A stretch of DNA of 64,000 bases, from the NCBI RefSeq assembly GCF_035189165.1, contig NZ_CP045246.1, positions 372,001-436,000 of the forward strand. The letters are read 5' to 3'. A program made the translations under genes and the position numbers. Source of the DNA: Arthrobacter sp. JZ12. GTDB taxonomy: Bacteria > Actinomycetota > Actinomycetes > Actinomycetales > Micrococcaceae. The first letter of the stretch is position 1. The number at the start of each line of letters is the position of its first letter. The notes under the pieces are model-generated. The model did not search any database. It was given only the letters and a program-made list of their open reading frames with translations, and was not told the origin of the DNA. Below are positions 41,693 through 50,739 of the stretch, in pieces.

Positions 41693-42457
41693 ATGACTTC
41701 TCACAAACTGATCCTGCTTCGCCATGGCCAAAGCGAGTGGAACGAAAAGAACCTGTTCACGGGCTGGGTTGACGTGGCGCTGACCGAACTCGGCCGCAAG
41801 GAAGCCGTGCGGGGCGGTGAGCTCCTGGTTGAGCACGATGTCCTCCCCGACATCGTGTACACCTCACGCCAGAAGCGGGCCATCGTCACCGCGAACCTGG
41901 CGCTTGAGGCAGCCGACCGGAGCTGGATCGACGTGAAGCGCAACTGGCGCCTGAACGAACGCCACTACGGCGCCCTGCAGGGCAAGGACAAGGCGCAGAC
42001 CCTCGCAGAGTTCGGCGAAGAGCAGTTCATGGAGTGGCGCCGTTCCTACGACACCCCGCCGCCGCCGCTCGACGACTCAAGCGAGTACTCACAGGCCAAC
42101 GATCCCCGCTACGCAGACCTGGGCGAAAACATCCCTCGCACCGAATGCCTCAAGGATGTCCTCGAGCGCTTCCTGCCGTACTGGGAATCGGACATCAGCG
42201 CAGATATCCGGGCAGGCAAGACTGTCCTGATCGCCGCGCACGGTAACTCCCTGCGCGCGCTGGTCAAGCACCTGGACGGCATCAGCGATGCCGACATCGC
42301 CTCCCTCAACATCCCCACCGGCATCCCGCTGGTGTACGAACTGGACGAGGACCTCAAGCCCGTCAAGGCCGGTGGCACTTATCTCGATGCCGAGGCCGCC
42401 GCTGCGGCCATCCAGGCAGTGGCAAACCAAGGCAAGGCAAGCACTGCCAAGCACTGA
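41693..42457 (+). CDS. gpmA: 2,3-bisphosphoglycerate-dependent phosphoglycerate mutase
   Basis: Glycolytic enzyme interconverting 3- and 2-phosphoglycerate; 254 residues. The phosphohistidine motif is [10 protein letters not shown] at about residues 8-17, followed by [21 protein letters not shown] holds the catalytic Glu and substrate contacts, and [14 protein letters not shown] the second catalytic His. The C-terminal tail (about 20 residues, Ala-rich) is longer than in E. coli. A hairpin terminator follows the gene. Confidence 0.97.
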   Translation: MTSHKLILLRHGQSEWNEKNLFTGWVDVALTELGRKEAVRGGELLVEHDVLPDIVYTSRQKRAIVTANLALEAADRSWIDVKRNWRLNERHYGALQGKDKAQTLAEFGEEQFMEWRRSYDTPPPPLDDSSEYSQANDPRYADLGENIPRTECLKDVLERFLPYWESDISADIRAGKTVLIAAHGNSLRALVKHLDGISDADIASLNIPTGIPLVYELDEDLKPVKAGGTYLDAEAAAAAIQAVANQGKASTAKH

Positions 42458-42483
42458 CAAGCAGGAGCTAGCACTCAAGAACG

Positions 42484-42532
42484 ACGACGGCGGCCGGCGT
42501 CCCGGGAAGGGGAGCCGGCCGCCGTCGTTATT
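42484..42532 (+). terminator. terminator of gpmA
   Basis: 15-bp perfect stem (ACGACGGCGGCCGGC at 42484-42498 with its complement at 42514-42528) followed by TATTT. The opposite side has no T-run, so it serves gpmA mainly. Confidence 0.8.
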
Positions 42533-42567
42533 TGCGGGGAACCCGCGGATCAGTTGCCTGCCCGGTG

Positions 42568-43227
42568 TCAGTTGAGGGGCGCGCTGGGCTGCCACTCACC
42601 GGTCACGAGGTAGGTGACCTTGCGTGCCACCGATACTCCATGGTCAGCGAAGCGCTCGAAGTAGCGGCTCGCAAGGGTGACATCGACGGTGGTAGGGGCT
42701 GAGGCGTTCCAGTCCGCAGCTGCCACCGACTTGAACACTCCCGCGTGCAGTTCATTGATCCGCGCGTTATGAGCGTAGATCTCGTTGCTCAGCTGGAGGT
42801 TCCGGGTTTCGAGGAGCTCCGTCACCTTGTTGGCGATTGCAATGTCCAGTTGAGCCATCTCCTGGAACGTAGGGCGGATCCCCTCGGGAACCACGTTGTC
42901 CGGGAAACGGAGGCGGGCAAGCTGGGCGATGTGGCGGGCGAGGTCTCCCATGCGCTCGAGCGACGCGCTCATGCGAAGGGCTCCCACGATCATGCGGAGG
43001 TCGCTGGCTACCGGACCCTGCAGGGCGAGTACGTCGATGGCGCGCTCATCCAAGTCGTTCTGCAGGAAGTCGATGCGGGCGTCGGCGGCGATGACCTCCT
43101 GGGCAAGCTCGGTGTCTGCAGCTTCGAAAGCGTTGGACGCCTTCTGCATAGCCTCCGAGACCAGCTTGGAAATCTCGATGAGCTCTTCACCGATGTGGTG
43201 AAGCTCCGCCTGAAAAACCTTACGCAC
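42568..43227 (-). CDS. phoU: phosphate signalling protein PhoU
   Basis: 219-residue all-helical regulator that links the Pst phosphate transporter to the SenX3-RegX3 two-component system, repressing it when phosphate is plentiful. It begins MRKVFQAELHHIGEELIEI and has the two PhoU helical repeats, each with its metal-site signature: DLRMIVGALRMSASLERMGDLARHI (in parts) and YFERFADHGVSVARKV. It is divergent from senX3, sharing a 173-nt region with a PHO-box-like array. GGAAAGGAC precedes the GTG. Confidence 0.95.
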   Translation of the reverse strand: MRKVFQAELHHIGEELIEISKLVSEAMQKASNAFEAADTELAQEVIAADARIDFLQNDLDERAIDVLALQGPVASDLRMIVGALRMSASLERMGDLARHIAQLARLRFPDNVVPEGIRPTFQEMAQLDIAIANKVTELLETRNLQLSNEIYAHNARINELHAGVFKSVAAADWNASAPTTVDVTLASRYFERFADHGVSVARKVTYLVTGEWQPSAPLN

Positions 43228-43296
43228 GTGGGCGTCCTTTCCCTATGAGGTGCTGAGCGGGCGCAGATGCGCAGTCCTGCTCAGCACGTTTTCAGT

Positions 43297-43340
43297 TGGC
43301 CCTTAACTGTTACGCATCTTTAGGTGAACGTTAGTTGAAC
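43297..43340 (-). promoter_or_regulatory. PHO-box-like array between phoU and senX3
   Basis: Read on the minus strand there are contiguous 11-nt units: GTTCAACTAAC, GTTCACCTAAA, GATGCGTAACA and GTTAAGGGCCA. The first two closely fit the GTTCACC-type direct repeats bound by PhoP/RegX3-type regulators; the last two are degenerate. Position suits autoregulation of phoU and senX3-regX3. Confidence 0.65.
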
Positions 43341-43388
43341 CACTGGTCCATTGCCACCGGATCAACGGGGGGCGCCGAAACCACGGCC

Positions 43389-43394
43389 TAAGCT
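43389..43394 (+). promoter_or_regulatory. -10 element of senX3 (leaderless)
   Basis: TAAGCT followed by 6 nt (AGATTC) and GTG. Confidence 0.5.
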
Positions 43395-43400
43395 AGATTC

Positions 43401-44609
43401 GTGGATCCTGTACTGCTGACCCTCATCGCGGGCCTGATCGGCCTCGCAATCGGCGTCGCCGGGATGCTGGCGTTTCGCGCCAGCGAGGCTCAGCACCGCG
43501 CGCGGCTGGATGCAGATGAGCCCATTCTGCCGAAGGGGGCCGCTGACGTGCTGTCCGTCGTCGGACGCGCCTACGTCATTGTGGACGGGATCGACGGCGT
43601 TGTCCGCGCCAGCCCTGCCGCCTACGCTTTCGGCCTTGTTCGGGGCCACACCGTTGTGCACCGCGAACTCCTCGAACTGACTGCACGTGTCCGCAGGGAC
43701 GGTGTCATTGAGGAACACCAGTTGGAGTTGCCGCGCGGTCCGCTAGGGCAGGGAACCATCATTGTGCAGGCCCGGGTGGCCGCCCTCGGCGAAGAGTACA
43801 TCCTGATCCTCGCGGACGACCGCACCGAGATCACCCGCACCGAGGAGATCCGCAACGACTTCGTCGCCAACGTCTCACACGAACTGAAAACCCCGGTCGG
43901 CGCCATCTCGCTGCTCGCCGAAGCGCTCGACGACGCTGCTTCCGACGAAGTGGCTGTCCGCCGGTTCGCGCAACGCATGCATAAGGAGTCAGCACGCCTC
44001 TCCGCCCTGGTCCAGGACATCATCGAGCTTTCGCGGCTGCAGGGAACCGACGTCGTACAGCGCGGGAAGCCGGTCGACATCAACGCCGTCATCGCCGAGG
44101 CGGTGGACCGCAACAAGTTGCCGGCTGAAAGCAAGCGCATCGAGATCGTGGTCGGGGGCAAGATCGAGACGCCGGTCTACGGCGACGCCGACCTCCTGAT
44201 GACCGCGTTCCGGAACCTGATCGACAACGCCATCCGCTACTCGCCGGAGGGCACGCGGGTGGGCGTGGGGTTGCGCTCACGGGACGGACTCGCGCAGATT
44301 TCGGTGACCGACCAGGGCCTGGGAATCACGCCGGAGGAACAGGAGCGCATTTTCGAGCGTTTCTATCGCATCGACGCCGCCCGTTCCCGGCAGACCGGCG
44401 GCACCGGGCTCGGCTTGAGCATTGTGAAGCACGTGGTCTCCAACCACGGCGGTGAGGTGACGGTGTGGTCGCAGCACGGCCAGGGCAGCACGTTCACGGT
44501 CCGGCTTCCCGAAATGGAAGCCGCTGAAGAGGACGTGCCCGTTGAGCCCGCCGGAAATGTCGAGAAGTCGGCCCACGGGGCCAGGAGGCACGAGAGTGCT
44601 CGAAGTTAA
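43401..44609 (+). CDS. senX3: sensor histidine kinase SenX3 (PhoR)
   Basis: Phosphate-starvation sensor kinase of 402 residues. One N-terminal membrane helix (about 5-25, LLTLIAGLIGLAIGVAGML) anchors it; a PAS-like region follows (about 45-145). The phosphoacceptor H-box is FVANVSHELKTP. ATP-binding motifs are NLIDNAIRYSPEG (N-box), TDQGLGI (G1), IFERFYRID (F-box) and GGTGLGLSIV (G2). The short C-terminal tail is acidic. It starts 37 nt before regX3's gene on the same strand and diverges from phoU. Confidence 0.95.
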   Translation: MDPVLLTLIAGLIGLAIGVAGMLAFRASEAQHRARLDADEPILPKGAADVLSVVGRAYVIVDGIDGVVRASPAAYAFGLVRGHTVVHRELLELTARVRRDGVIEEHQLELPRGPLGQGTIIVQARVAALGEEYILILADDRTEITRTEEIRNDFVANVSHELKTPVGAISLLAEALDDAASDEVAVRRFAQRMHKESARLSALVQDIIELSRLQGTDVVQRGKPVDINAVIAEAVDRNKLPAESKRIEIVVGGKIETPVYGDADLLMTAFRNLIDNAIRYSPEGTRVGVGLRSRDGLAQISVTDQGLGITPEEQERIFERFYRIDAARSRQTGGTGLGLSIVKHVVSNHGGEVTVWSQHGQGSTFTVRLPEMEAAEEDVPVEPAGNVEKSAHGARRHESARS

Positions 44610-44646
44610 TGAGGGGCTGCAGGTCCCAGGAGCAAGGAGTGAAAGC

Positions 44647-45327
44647 GTGAGTCGAATCCTTATCGTTGAGGACGAGGAGTCTTTCAGCGACCCCCTGTCC
44701 TACTTGCTGGGCAAGGAGGGGTTTGACGCCGTCGTCGTCGATAACGGTCTTGATGCGCTCACGGAGTTCGACCGCGCGGGCGCCGACCTGGTGCTGCTCG
44801 ATCTACAGTTGCCCGGTCTTTCGGGAACCGAGGTGTGCCGGCAGTTGCGTCAGCGTTCCGCGGTGCCGGTGATCATGCTGACGGCGAAGGATTCGGAGAT
44901 CGACAAGGTGGTGGGCCTCGAGCTCGGCGCCGATGACTACGTGACCAAACCGTACTCCTCAAGGGAGCTCGTGGCCCGCGTACGCGCTGTCCTCCGCAGG
45001 CAGGGCGAACCGGAAGAACTGGTCTCAAGCACGGTAGCGGCTGGTCCGGTCCGTATGGACGTCGAACGCCATGTGGTGAGTGTCAACGGTGAGCAGGTTT
45101 CGCTTCCGCTCAAGGAGTTCGAACTGCTGGAGATGCTGCTGCGCAACTCGGGCCGAGTCCTCACCCGCGGGCAGCTCATCGACAGGGTTTGGGGATCGGA
45201 CTATGTCGGCGACACCAAGACGCTTGATGTTCACGTGAAGCGCCTGCGCGGAAAGATCGAGCCGGACCCCTCGGCGCCGCGGCACCTCGTGACCGTGCGC
45301 GGGCTTGGGTACAAGTACGAGCCCTGA
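44647..45327 (+). CDS. regX3: response regulator RegX3 (PhoP)
   Basis: 226-residue OmpR-family regulator activating phosphate-starvation genes. Receiver: acidic pocket VEDEES, phospho-acceptor Asp in LVLLDLQLPG, switch Thr/Lys in MLTAKDS and YVTKPYS. The DNA-binding domain has KEFELLEMLLRN, LDVHVKRLRGKIE and VRGLGYKYEP. The GTG start (VSRILIVEDEES) has AAGGAG 8 nt upstream; an upstream ATG inside senX3 is rejected. The downstream pair of hairpins ends the operon. Confidence 0.96.
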   Translation: MSRILIVEDEESFSDPLSYLLGKEGFDAVVVDNGLDALTEFDRAGADLVLLDLQLPGLSGTEVCRQLRQRSAVPVIMLTAKDSEIDKVVGLELGADDYVTKPYSSRELVARVRAVLRRQGEPEELVSSTVAAGPVRMDVERHVVSVNGEQVSLPLKEFELLEMLLRNSGRVLTRGQLIDRVWGSDYVGDTKTLDVHVKRLRGKIEPDPSAPRHLVTVRGLGYKYEP

Positions 45328-45329
45328 CA

Positions 45330-45363
45330 GGCGGCCCCTGATAGGGGTAAGCGAGGGGCCGCC
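45330..45363 (+). terminator. first hairpin after regX3
   Basis: 10-bp stem GGCGGCCCCT / AGGGGCCGCC with a 14-nt loop, 2 nt past the stop; no T-tract. Confidence 0.5.
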
Positions 45364-45373
45364 GGGGTAAGCA

Positions 45374-45416
45374 AAAGGCCGCCGCACTGGTTTTGGAACC
45401 TGCGCGGCGGCCTTTC
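45374..45416. terminator. intrinsic terminator between regX3 and the LpqE-like gene
   Basis: 12-bp stem AAAGGCCGCCGC with its complement, T-rich on both outer sides (AAAA before, TTTCT after), so it can stop both convergent transcripts. Confidence 0.8.
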
Positions 45417-45432
45417 TCATGCGTTGGTCTTG

Positions 45433-45975
45433 TTAGTGCCCAGCTTCTTCCGCGCCTGCCCCTTCCGAGGGCGAGGGCGAAGGTGAAGGCTCGGGGGTGA
45501 AGCCGCCGGGAACGTACTCGCGGTACTCCTCGAGGGTTCCGTCCAGCACAGGCACTCGGAAGGTGGCGTTCTCTGAGTTCACGCTGAACTCGAGGTCCAC
45601 GAGTGAGCCGGGGATCTCGCTGATTCCAGCCAGCGTGCTGTCGTCGCCCGTCTCCTCTTCGAAGACGTACTTGTCATTCGCGTCGATGGTGATCTGCGCG
45701 TCCTCGTTCTCCCCGCTGATGGTCACCTGAACAGGGGAGTCGGATTCGTTGAAGAGCGTGCCTAGGAGTGCGCCCGGCTCGCCCTCGTCGGAGGTGACGA
45801 TAAGGATGTTGCGCAGCAGTACCGGCCCGACCTGCTCCACGATCCCGTCGGAGGCGGAGTACTCAAGGGTGGTGGCCTGCAGGCTTGTCGCTGAGCAGCC
45901 GGTTGCTCCAAGGAGGGCCAGCACAGCAGTTCCGGCTACTGCCAGCTGTACTCGGTTCTTCGGGGCACTCTTCAC
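45433..45975 (-). CDS. LpqE-like lipoprotein
   Basis: 180-residue exported lipoprotein. The signal has a basic start, hydrophobic core and lipobox GATGC. The body is a predicted beta-rich domain (LLRNILIVTSDEGEPGALLGTLFN in parts, PVQVTISGENEDAQI, VDLEFSVNSENATFRVPVL), and the C-terminus is a Pro/Ser/Glu tail (EPSPSPSPSEG). In mycobacteria lpqE sits beside carD-ispD-ispF-cysS in the same divergent arrangement as here, which supports the name. Function is unknown. AGGAG precedes the GTG. Confidence 0.75.
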   Translation of the reverse strand: MKSAPKNRVQLAVAGTAVLALLGATGCSATSLQATTLEYSASDGIVEQVGPVLLRNILIVTSDEGEPGALLGTLFNESDSPVQVTISGENEDAQITIDANDKYVFEEETGDDSTLAGISEIPGSLVDLEFSVNSENATFRVPVLDGTLEEYREYVPGGFTPEPSPSPSPSEGAGAEEAGH

Positions 45976-46198
45976 GGCAATGACTCCTGGGGTAGCTGGT
46001 CTGGTGATAGCTGGTCTTCGGTAGCGGAGCCGGGCACCTAGTCATGGGACCCAAGCACATCGCCGAGCACAAGCCTATCGGCATCCAGGCCGTTTAACGG
46101 ACTTCGTAACGCGCCCCACACCCGCGCGAAGCATCAAATTCACCCTGCGTCAAGAGCGGAATGATAGCCAATTGATCGGCGTTCGGCCCGCTGACCTG

Positions 46199-46237
46199 CG
46201 AAAACGCGTAATGGGCGTGTCGTTTTCGTGATAAACT
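46199..46237 (+). promoter_or_regulatory. carD promoter with CGAAAACG inverted repeat
   Basis: CGAAAACG (46199-46206) and CGTTTTCG (46221-46228) form a perfect 8-bp inverted repeat with a 14-nt spacer. It surrounds the expected -35 position of a TAAACT -10 hexamer at 46232-46237. A leader of about 20 nt with GAAAGGGG then leads to the carD ATG. Confidence 0.5.
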
Positions 46238-46263
46238 CGTCTGCGGGAAAGGGGAATATCCAC

Positions 46264-46746
46264 ATGGTTTTTGAGGTCGGCGAAACAGTTGTTTACCCTC
46301 ACCACGGCGCAGCCAAGATCGAAGAGATCAAGATGCGCGTTATCAAGGGCGAAGAGAAGATGTATCTCAAGCTCAAGGTGGCTCAGGGTGATCTGACCAT
46401 TGAAGTGCCAGCAGAGAACGTTGACCTCGTTGGGGTACGCGATGTTGTGGGCAAGGAGGGCCTTGAGCACGTATTCGACGTTCTCCGGGCCGAATTCACC
46501 GAAGAGCCCACCAACTGGTCGCGCCGCTACAAGGCCAACCTGGAAAAGCTTGCTTCCGGTGACGTCATCAAGGTAGCCGAAGTGGTTCGGGACCTGTGGC
46601 GCAGGGATCACGACCGCGGGTTGTCCGCCGGAGAGAAGCGCATGCTTGCCAAGGCGCGTCAGATCCTTATCTCGGAACTCGCTCTCGCTGAGAAGACAGA
46701 CGAGGAAAAGGCAGCCACCGTACTCGACGAGGTACTCGCCTCGTAG
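46264..46746 (+). CDS. carD: RNA polymerase-binding regulator CarD
   Basis: 160-residue essential-type transcription factor that binds the RNA polymerase beta subunit and stabilises open complexes, notably at rRNA promoters. The N-terminal Tudor-like domain begins [19 protein letters not shown]. The C-terminal helical DNA-binding domain includes [17 protein letters not shown] and [18 protein letters not shown] with the wedge Trp. The family is about 160 residues. A 12-codon upstream open extension is rejected because of the GAAAGGGG before ATG. Gene order with ispD-ispF-cysS matches mycobacteria. Confidence 0.97.
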   Translation: MVFEVGETVVYPHHGAAKIEEIKMRVIKGEEKMYLKLKVAQGDLTIEVPAENVDLVGVRDVVGKEGLEHVFDVLRAEFTEEPTNWSRRYKANLEKLASGDVIKVAEVVRDLWRRDHDRGLSAGEKRMLAKARQILISELALAEKTDEEKAATVLDEVLAS

Positions 46747-46751
46747 GAAGC

Positions 46752-46785
46752 AAAAGGACCGCAAACAGCGGTCCTTTTCCTTTTT
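46752..46785 (+). terminator. intrinsic terminator of carD
   Basis: 11-bp stem AAAAGGACCGC / GCGGTCCTTTT, 5-nt loop, then CCTTTTT. Separates carD from ispD transcription. Confidence 0.9.
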
Positions 46786-46848
46786 CGGGCCAGGAAGTGC
46801 TCGGCTTCCGGAAGTGGTCGCGTGAGTTTGGCGGCAGGCAGCTTCACG

Positions 46849-46854
46849 TAGGGT
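46849..46854 (+). promoter_or_regulatory. -10 element of ispD (leaderless)
   Basis: TAGGGT followed by 6 nt (GATGCT) and GTG, downstream of the carD terminator. Confidence 0.5.
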
Positions 46855-46860
46855 GATGCT

Positions 46861-47625
46861 GTGTCTGTAGATCCTTCACGCGTTGGTGTCATCGTTGTTG
46901 CCGCGGGAGCCGGTGAGCGCCTTGGCCGCGGCATTCCGAAGGCGCTCGTCCGCTGTGCGGGTCGTACTCTGCTGGAACATGCCCTCGATGGTCTGCTCGC
47001 CTCTGGGGCAGCCGAGCATGTTCGCGTTGTAGTACCTCGTGGTGATACTGAGCTGCGCGCCATCCTGGCGGCCGGGCCTGCGCGGTATCAGCGGGTCGAA
47101 GCGGTCGACGGCGGCGCAAGCCGGCCGGAATCCGTGCACGCCGGTCTAGACGCACTGCCGGACCACGTGGACATCGCGCTTGTTCACGACGCCGCCCGGG
47201 CGCTTACTCCGCCGTCCGTGTTCCAGGCGGTGGCGCGAACCGTGGCAGAGGGGGCAGCCGCCGTCGTACCCGCAATTCCGGTCTCCGACACCATCAAGGT
47301 CGTGGAGGGAAACAGGGTGACGGCAACACCGGACCGTGCGTCGTTGCGAGCTATCCAGACTCCACAGGGTTTTGATGCGCAGACGCTGCGCCGCGCCCAC
47401 GCCGAGCAGGACAGGTATGGCGTGATTACCGACGACGCAATGCTGGTCGAGTCAATGGGCATTCCGGTAACGGTCACCGAGGGTGATCCGCTCGCATTCA
47501 AGGTGACCATGCCTCACGACCTGATGCTCGCCGAGGCCCTCGTCCGGCAGGCACAGGAAGTGCAGGCTGAGGCAGTGCAAGCAGGCAATCCAGCACAGGA
47601 ACCAGCAGAGGATGCAGCCAAATGA
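46861..47625 (+). CDS. ispD: 2-C-methyl-D-erythritol 4-phosphate cytidylyltransferase
   Basis: Third step of the non-mevalonate isoprenoid pathway (MEP plus CTP to CDP-ME). The nucleotide-binding motif is [18 protein letters not shown]; later motifs are [17 protein letters not shown] and TDDAMLVE. Its 254 residues include an extra C-terminal tail of about 25 residues (Glu/Ala/Gln-rich) not needed by the fold. The stop overlaps the ispF start (ATGA), so the consecutive-pathway enzymes are co-translated. Confidence 0.95.
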   Translation: MSVDPSRVGVIVVAAGAGERLGRGIPKALVRCAGRTLLEHALDGLLASGAAEHVRVVVPRGDTELRAILAAGPARYQRVEAVDGGASRPESVHAGLDALPDHVDIALVHDAARALTPPSVFQAVARTVAEGAAAVVPAIPVSDTIKVVEGNRVTATPDRASLRAIQTPQGFDAQTLRRAHAEQDRYGVITDDAMLVESMGIPVTVTEGDPLAFKVTMPHDLMLAEALVRQAQEVQAEAVQAGNPAQEPAEDAAK

Positions 47626-48137
47626 CCAGCTCGTTTTTGCGCAACTTCCCACGCACGGGCATCGGCGTGGACGTGCATGCCTTCGCCGCTGATGATCAGG
47701 CGCGTGTGCTGTGGCTCGCCGGGCTGGAATGGCCGGGAGAGCGAGGACTGGCGGGGCACTCCGACGGCGATGCGGTGGCGCATGCGGCGGCCGATGCCCT
47801 CTTTTCCGCGTCGGGCACCGGCGACCTCGGCAGCAACTTTGGTACGGACCGCCCCGAGTATGCCGGCGCCTCGGGCATCACGCTGCTGACTGAAGCAGCG
47901 CGCATTGTCCGCGAGGCGGGGTACGAGATCGGGAATGTGGCGGTGCAGCTTGTGGGCAACCGGCCGCGGTTCTCCTCGCGCCGGGCAGAGGCGGAGGCAG
48001 TATTGACCGAAGCGGTAGAGGCTCCCGTAACGGTATCGGCGACCACCAGCGACGGTCTGGGCTTCACGGGCAGGGGGGAAGGAATCGCGGCGATCGCAAC
48101 CGCCGTCGTCGTACCTGTGGAGAACCGAACGCACTGA
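47622..48137 (+). CDS. ispF: 2-C-methyl-D-erythritol 2,4-cyclodiphosphate synthase
   Basis: Cyclises CDP-ME 2-phosphate, releasing CMP; trimeric. Metal ligands are in GIGVDVHAF (Asp and His) and [18 protein letters not shown] and the C-terminal [19 protein letters not shown] are family signatures (family form usually TTxxGLGFTGRxEGI). At 171 residues it is a little longer than E. coli IspF at the N-terminus. Coupled to ispD by overlap. Confidence 0.95.
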   Translation: MTSSFLRNFPRTGIGVDVHAFAADDQARVLWLAGLEWPGERGLAGHSDGDAVAHAAADALFSASGTGDLGSNFGTDRPEYAGASGITLLTEAARIVREAGYEIGNVAVQLVGNRPRFSSRRAEAEAVLTEAVEAPVTVSATTSDGLGFTGRGEGIAAIATAVVVPVENRTH

Positions 48138-48183
48138 TTCCCCCTCCCCACGCATAGAGACGTGGCGCCCAGCATGCATTGGG

Positions 48184-48189
48184 TACGCT
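48184..48189 (+). promoter_or_regulatory. -10 element of cysS (leaderless)
   Basis: TACGCT followed by 6 nt (GGATCG) and GTG. Confidence 0.5.
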
Positions 48190-48195
48190 GGATCG

Positions 48196-49644
48196 GTGAG
48201 CCTGAGATTCTATGACACCGCCACGGCCGAAGTCCGTGAGTTCACTCCCGTGCAGGCTGGACACGCGCGGGTCTACTACTGCGGCGCCACGGTGCAGGGG
48301 ATGCCGCACGTGGGGCATGTCCGCTCGGCCATCGCATTCGACCAGCTCACACGCTGGCTCAGGGTCCGCGGCTTCGACGTCACCGTAGTCCGCAACGTGA
48401 CCGACATCGATGACAAGATCCTCGCCAAGTCCCAGGCATCCTTCGAGGGGCAGTTGGATGACGCCGACGCGGTGCCTAATGAACCCTGGTGGGCGCTGGC
48501 CTACCGCTACGAGCAGGAGTTCCTTAAGGCCTACGACACCCTGGGTGTGCAGCGGCCCACCTATGAACCGCGGGCTACCGGGCACATCCCCGAGATGCAC
48601 CAACTCATCCAGCAACTCATCGACCGCGGCCACGCCTACGCAGCCCCTGACGGCTCGGGAGACGTGTACTTCGATGTACGCTCCTGGCCCGCCTACGGCA
48701 GCCTCACCCGCCAAAGCATCGACGACATGCAGGCAGCCCCCGACGTCGAAGCCCAGTTCGTCAGCCGGAAGCGGGATCCGCGCGACTTCGCCCTTTGGAA
48801 GGGCTGGAAAGAGGGCGAGCCCGCTACCGCCGCCTGGCCGAGTCCGTGGGGGCCCGGACGTCCGGGCTGGCACCTCGAGTGTTCGGCGATGGTCACCAAG
48901 TACCTCGGGACCGAATTCGACATCCACGGCGGCGGCCTCGACCTCCGCTTCCCCCACCACGAAAACGAGATGGCCCAGTCGCAGGCGGCCGGCCACCCGT
49001 TCGCCCGGTTCTGGATGCATAACGGCATGGTTACCTACGAGGGCGAGAAGATGTCCAAGTCGGTGGGCAACACCATCAGCCCGGCCGAGATGCTGCAGCT
49101 CGCCAGCCCCCGGGTGGTGCGGTACTACCTCGGCCAGGCGCATTACCGCTCCGTGCTCGACTACCGGCCCACCTCCCTGCAGGAGGCTGCTGCCGCCGTC
49201 GAACGCATCGACGGTTTCCTTGAGAAGGCTGAGCCTGCCGGCGCGAAGGTGAGCTGGGAAAACCTTCCGGAGGCTTTCGCCACTGCGATGGATGACGACC
49301 TCAATGTCCCAAGGGCGCTGGCTTCCCTTCACGAGACGGTGCGGGCGGGCAATTCTGCCCTGGCGGCGAACGACGACGACGGCGCCGCCCGCGCCGCTGC
49401 AGCAGTCCGTGCCATGACGGCTGCCCTGGGCCTGGACGACACCGCTGACAGGGGGACCGGCATTGACGGGCCGGAGCACGCGGCCCTGGATTTCCTGATC
49501 CGCTCGCAGCTCAACGAGCGCGCAGAAGCCCGTGCCGCAAAGGACTGGGCAAGGGCCGACGCAATCCGGGACGTGCTGGCCGGGGCCGGCGTCGTCGTCG
49601 AGGATTCAGCGGAAGGCGCACGCTGGACGCTGGCACGGGACTGA
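48196..49644 (+). CDS. cysS: cysteinyl-tRNA synthetase
   Basis: Class I synthetase of 482 residues. The zinc-binding Cys is in YYCGATVQG and a second near LECSAMV; the HIGH-like signature is MPHVGHVRS. The other metal ligand region is [13 protein letters not shown], and the KMSKS loop is [10 protein letters not shown]. The C-terminal anticodon-binding helices contain [10 protein letters not shown]. The GTG lies 6 nt after a TACGCT hexamer. Gene order ispF-cysS-rlmB follows that of mycobacteria. Confidence 0.97.
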   Translation: MSLRFYDTATAEVREFTPVQAGHARVYYCGATVQGMPHVGHVRSAIAFDQLTRWLRVRGFDVTVVRNVTDIDDKILAKSQASFEGQLDDADAVPNEPWWALAYRYEQEFLKAYDTLGVQRPTYEPRATGHIPEMHQLIQQLIDRGHAYAAPDGSGDVYFDVRSWPAYGSLTRQSIDDMQAAPDVEAQFVSRKRDPRDFALWKGWKEGEPATAAWPSPWGPGRPGWHLECSAMVTKYLGTEFDIHGGGLDLRFPHHENEMAQSQAAGHPFARFWMHNGMVTYEGEKMSKSVGNTISPAEMLQLASPRVVRYYLGQAHYRSVLDYRPTSLQEAAAAVERIDGFLEKAEPAGAKVSWENLPEAFATAMDDDLNVPRALASLHETVRAGNSALAANDDDGAARAAAAVRAMTAALGLDDTADRGTGIDGPEHAALDFLIRSQLNERAEARAAKDWARADAIRDVLAGAGVVVEDSAEGARWTLARD

Positions 49645-49733
49645 AGCCGGTGCCGGGACCGGCACGGAAATCGAGGGCACCACGCCCGCGTAAACTGGAC
49701 TCACGCAAGTCCTCTAGCTGAAGGTGTTTCCCC

Positions 49734-50723
49734 ATGGCCAACCACGGACGTCCTGGTGCTATCCGCAAGAGCAAGAAGGGACCCACCACCGGCACAGGCG
49801 GACACGGGCGCAAAGCCCTTGAGGGCAAGGGCCCCACACCCAAGGCGGAGGACCGTCCGTACCACAAGGCCTACAAGAGCAAGCAGCTTGCGGAACGTTC
49901 AGCCGCAAAGCGGCTGGCCGGACGAGCCGGCGCTGCGCGGTCCAAGGCAAAGCCGGGCGAGGAATACGTAACGGGGCGCAACGCCGTCGTCGAGGCCCTT
50001 CGCGCCGGAATTCCCGCAAAAGCACTTCACGTGGCCATCCGTATCGATGTCGATGACCGCGTTCGCGAATCGCTCCGAATTGCCAATGAGCGGGGCATTC
50101 CGCTGATGGAGACGGGTAAGCCCGAGCTGGACCGTATGGCGGACGGGTCCGTCCACCAGGGACTGATGTTGCAGATCCCGCCGTACGAGTACGCCGACGG
50201 ACTGGACCTCGCCAGCGACGCCGTCGACAAGTGGAGGAAGGGCCACATCAGCCAGGCCCCGTTGTTTGTCGCTCTGGACGGCATCACCGACCCGCGGAAT
50301 TTGGGCGCCATAATCCGGTCGGTCTCGGCTTTCAGCGGTCACGGCGTGATCGTCCCCGAACGCCGCTCTGTCGGAGTCACGGCGTCGGCGTGGAAGACCA
50401 GTGCTGGTGCTGCAGTGCGCGTCCCCGTCGCGCGCGTCGGCAACCTCAACAGCACGCTCAAGGCCTTCAAGGAGATGGGGATCTTCGTCCTCGGGCTTGA
50501 CGGCGACGGCGACACCTCGCTTCCGGAACTCACGCTGGGCACGGAGCCCGTATGCCTGGTTGTCGGATCCGAAGGGAAGGGACTGTCGCGGCTGGTGGGG
50601 GAGAACTGCGATCAGATCGTTTCCATCCCGATCGATTCCGCCATGGAATCGCTGAACGCATCGATGGCCGTGGGCATCAGTCTCTACGAGATCTCGCGCC
50701 AGCGGGCAACCGAAGTCCGCTGA
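49734..50723 (+). CDS. rlmB: 23S rRNA (guanosine-2'-O)-methyltransferase RlmB
   Basis: SPOUT-family enzyme that methylates G2251 of 23S rRNA; 329 residues. A long basic N-terminal tail (about 75 residues, Lys/Arg/Gly-rich) probably binds rRNA and is common in actinobacteria. The substrate-binding domain starts at EYVTGRNAVVEALRAG. Knot motifs are LDGITDPRNLGAIIRS, VVGSEGKGLSRL and IPIDSAMESLNASMA (in part). AAGG lies before the ATG, and a TAAACT hexamer at about 49691 is a likely -10. Confidence 0.95.
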   Translation: MANHGRPGAIRKSKKGPTTGTGGHGRKALEGKGPTPKAEDRPYHKAYKSKQLAERSAAKRLAGRAGAARSKAKPGEEYVTGRNAVVEALRAGIPAKALHVAIRIDVDDRVRESLRIANERGIPLMETGKPELDRMADGSVHQGLMLQIPPYEYADGLDLASDAVDKWRKGHISQAPLFVALDGITDPRNLGAIIRSVSAFSGHGVIVPERRSVGVTASAWKTSAGAAVRVPVARVGNLNSTLKAFKEMGIFVLGLDGDGDTSLPELTLGTEPVCLVVGSEGKGLSRLVGENCDQIVSIPIDSAMESLNASMAVGISLYEISRQRATEVR

Positions 50724-50739
50724 GAATCGAATAAGTCTC

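Noticed and set aside
48064-49479. 471-codon minus-strand frame
   Set aside because: Antisense to cysS and the end of ispF, both firmly identified.
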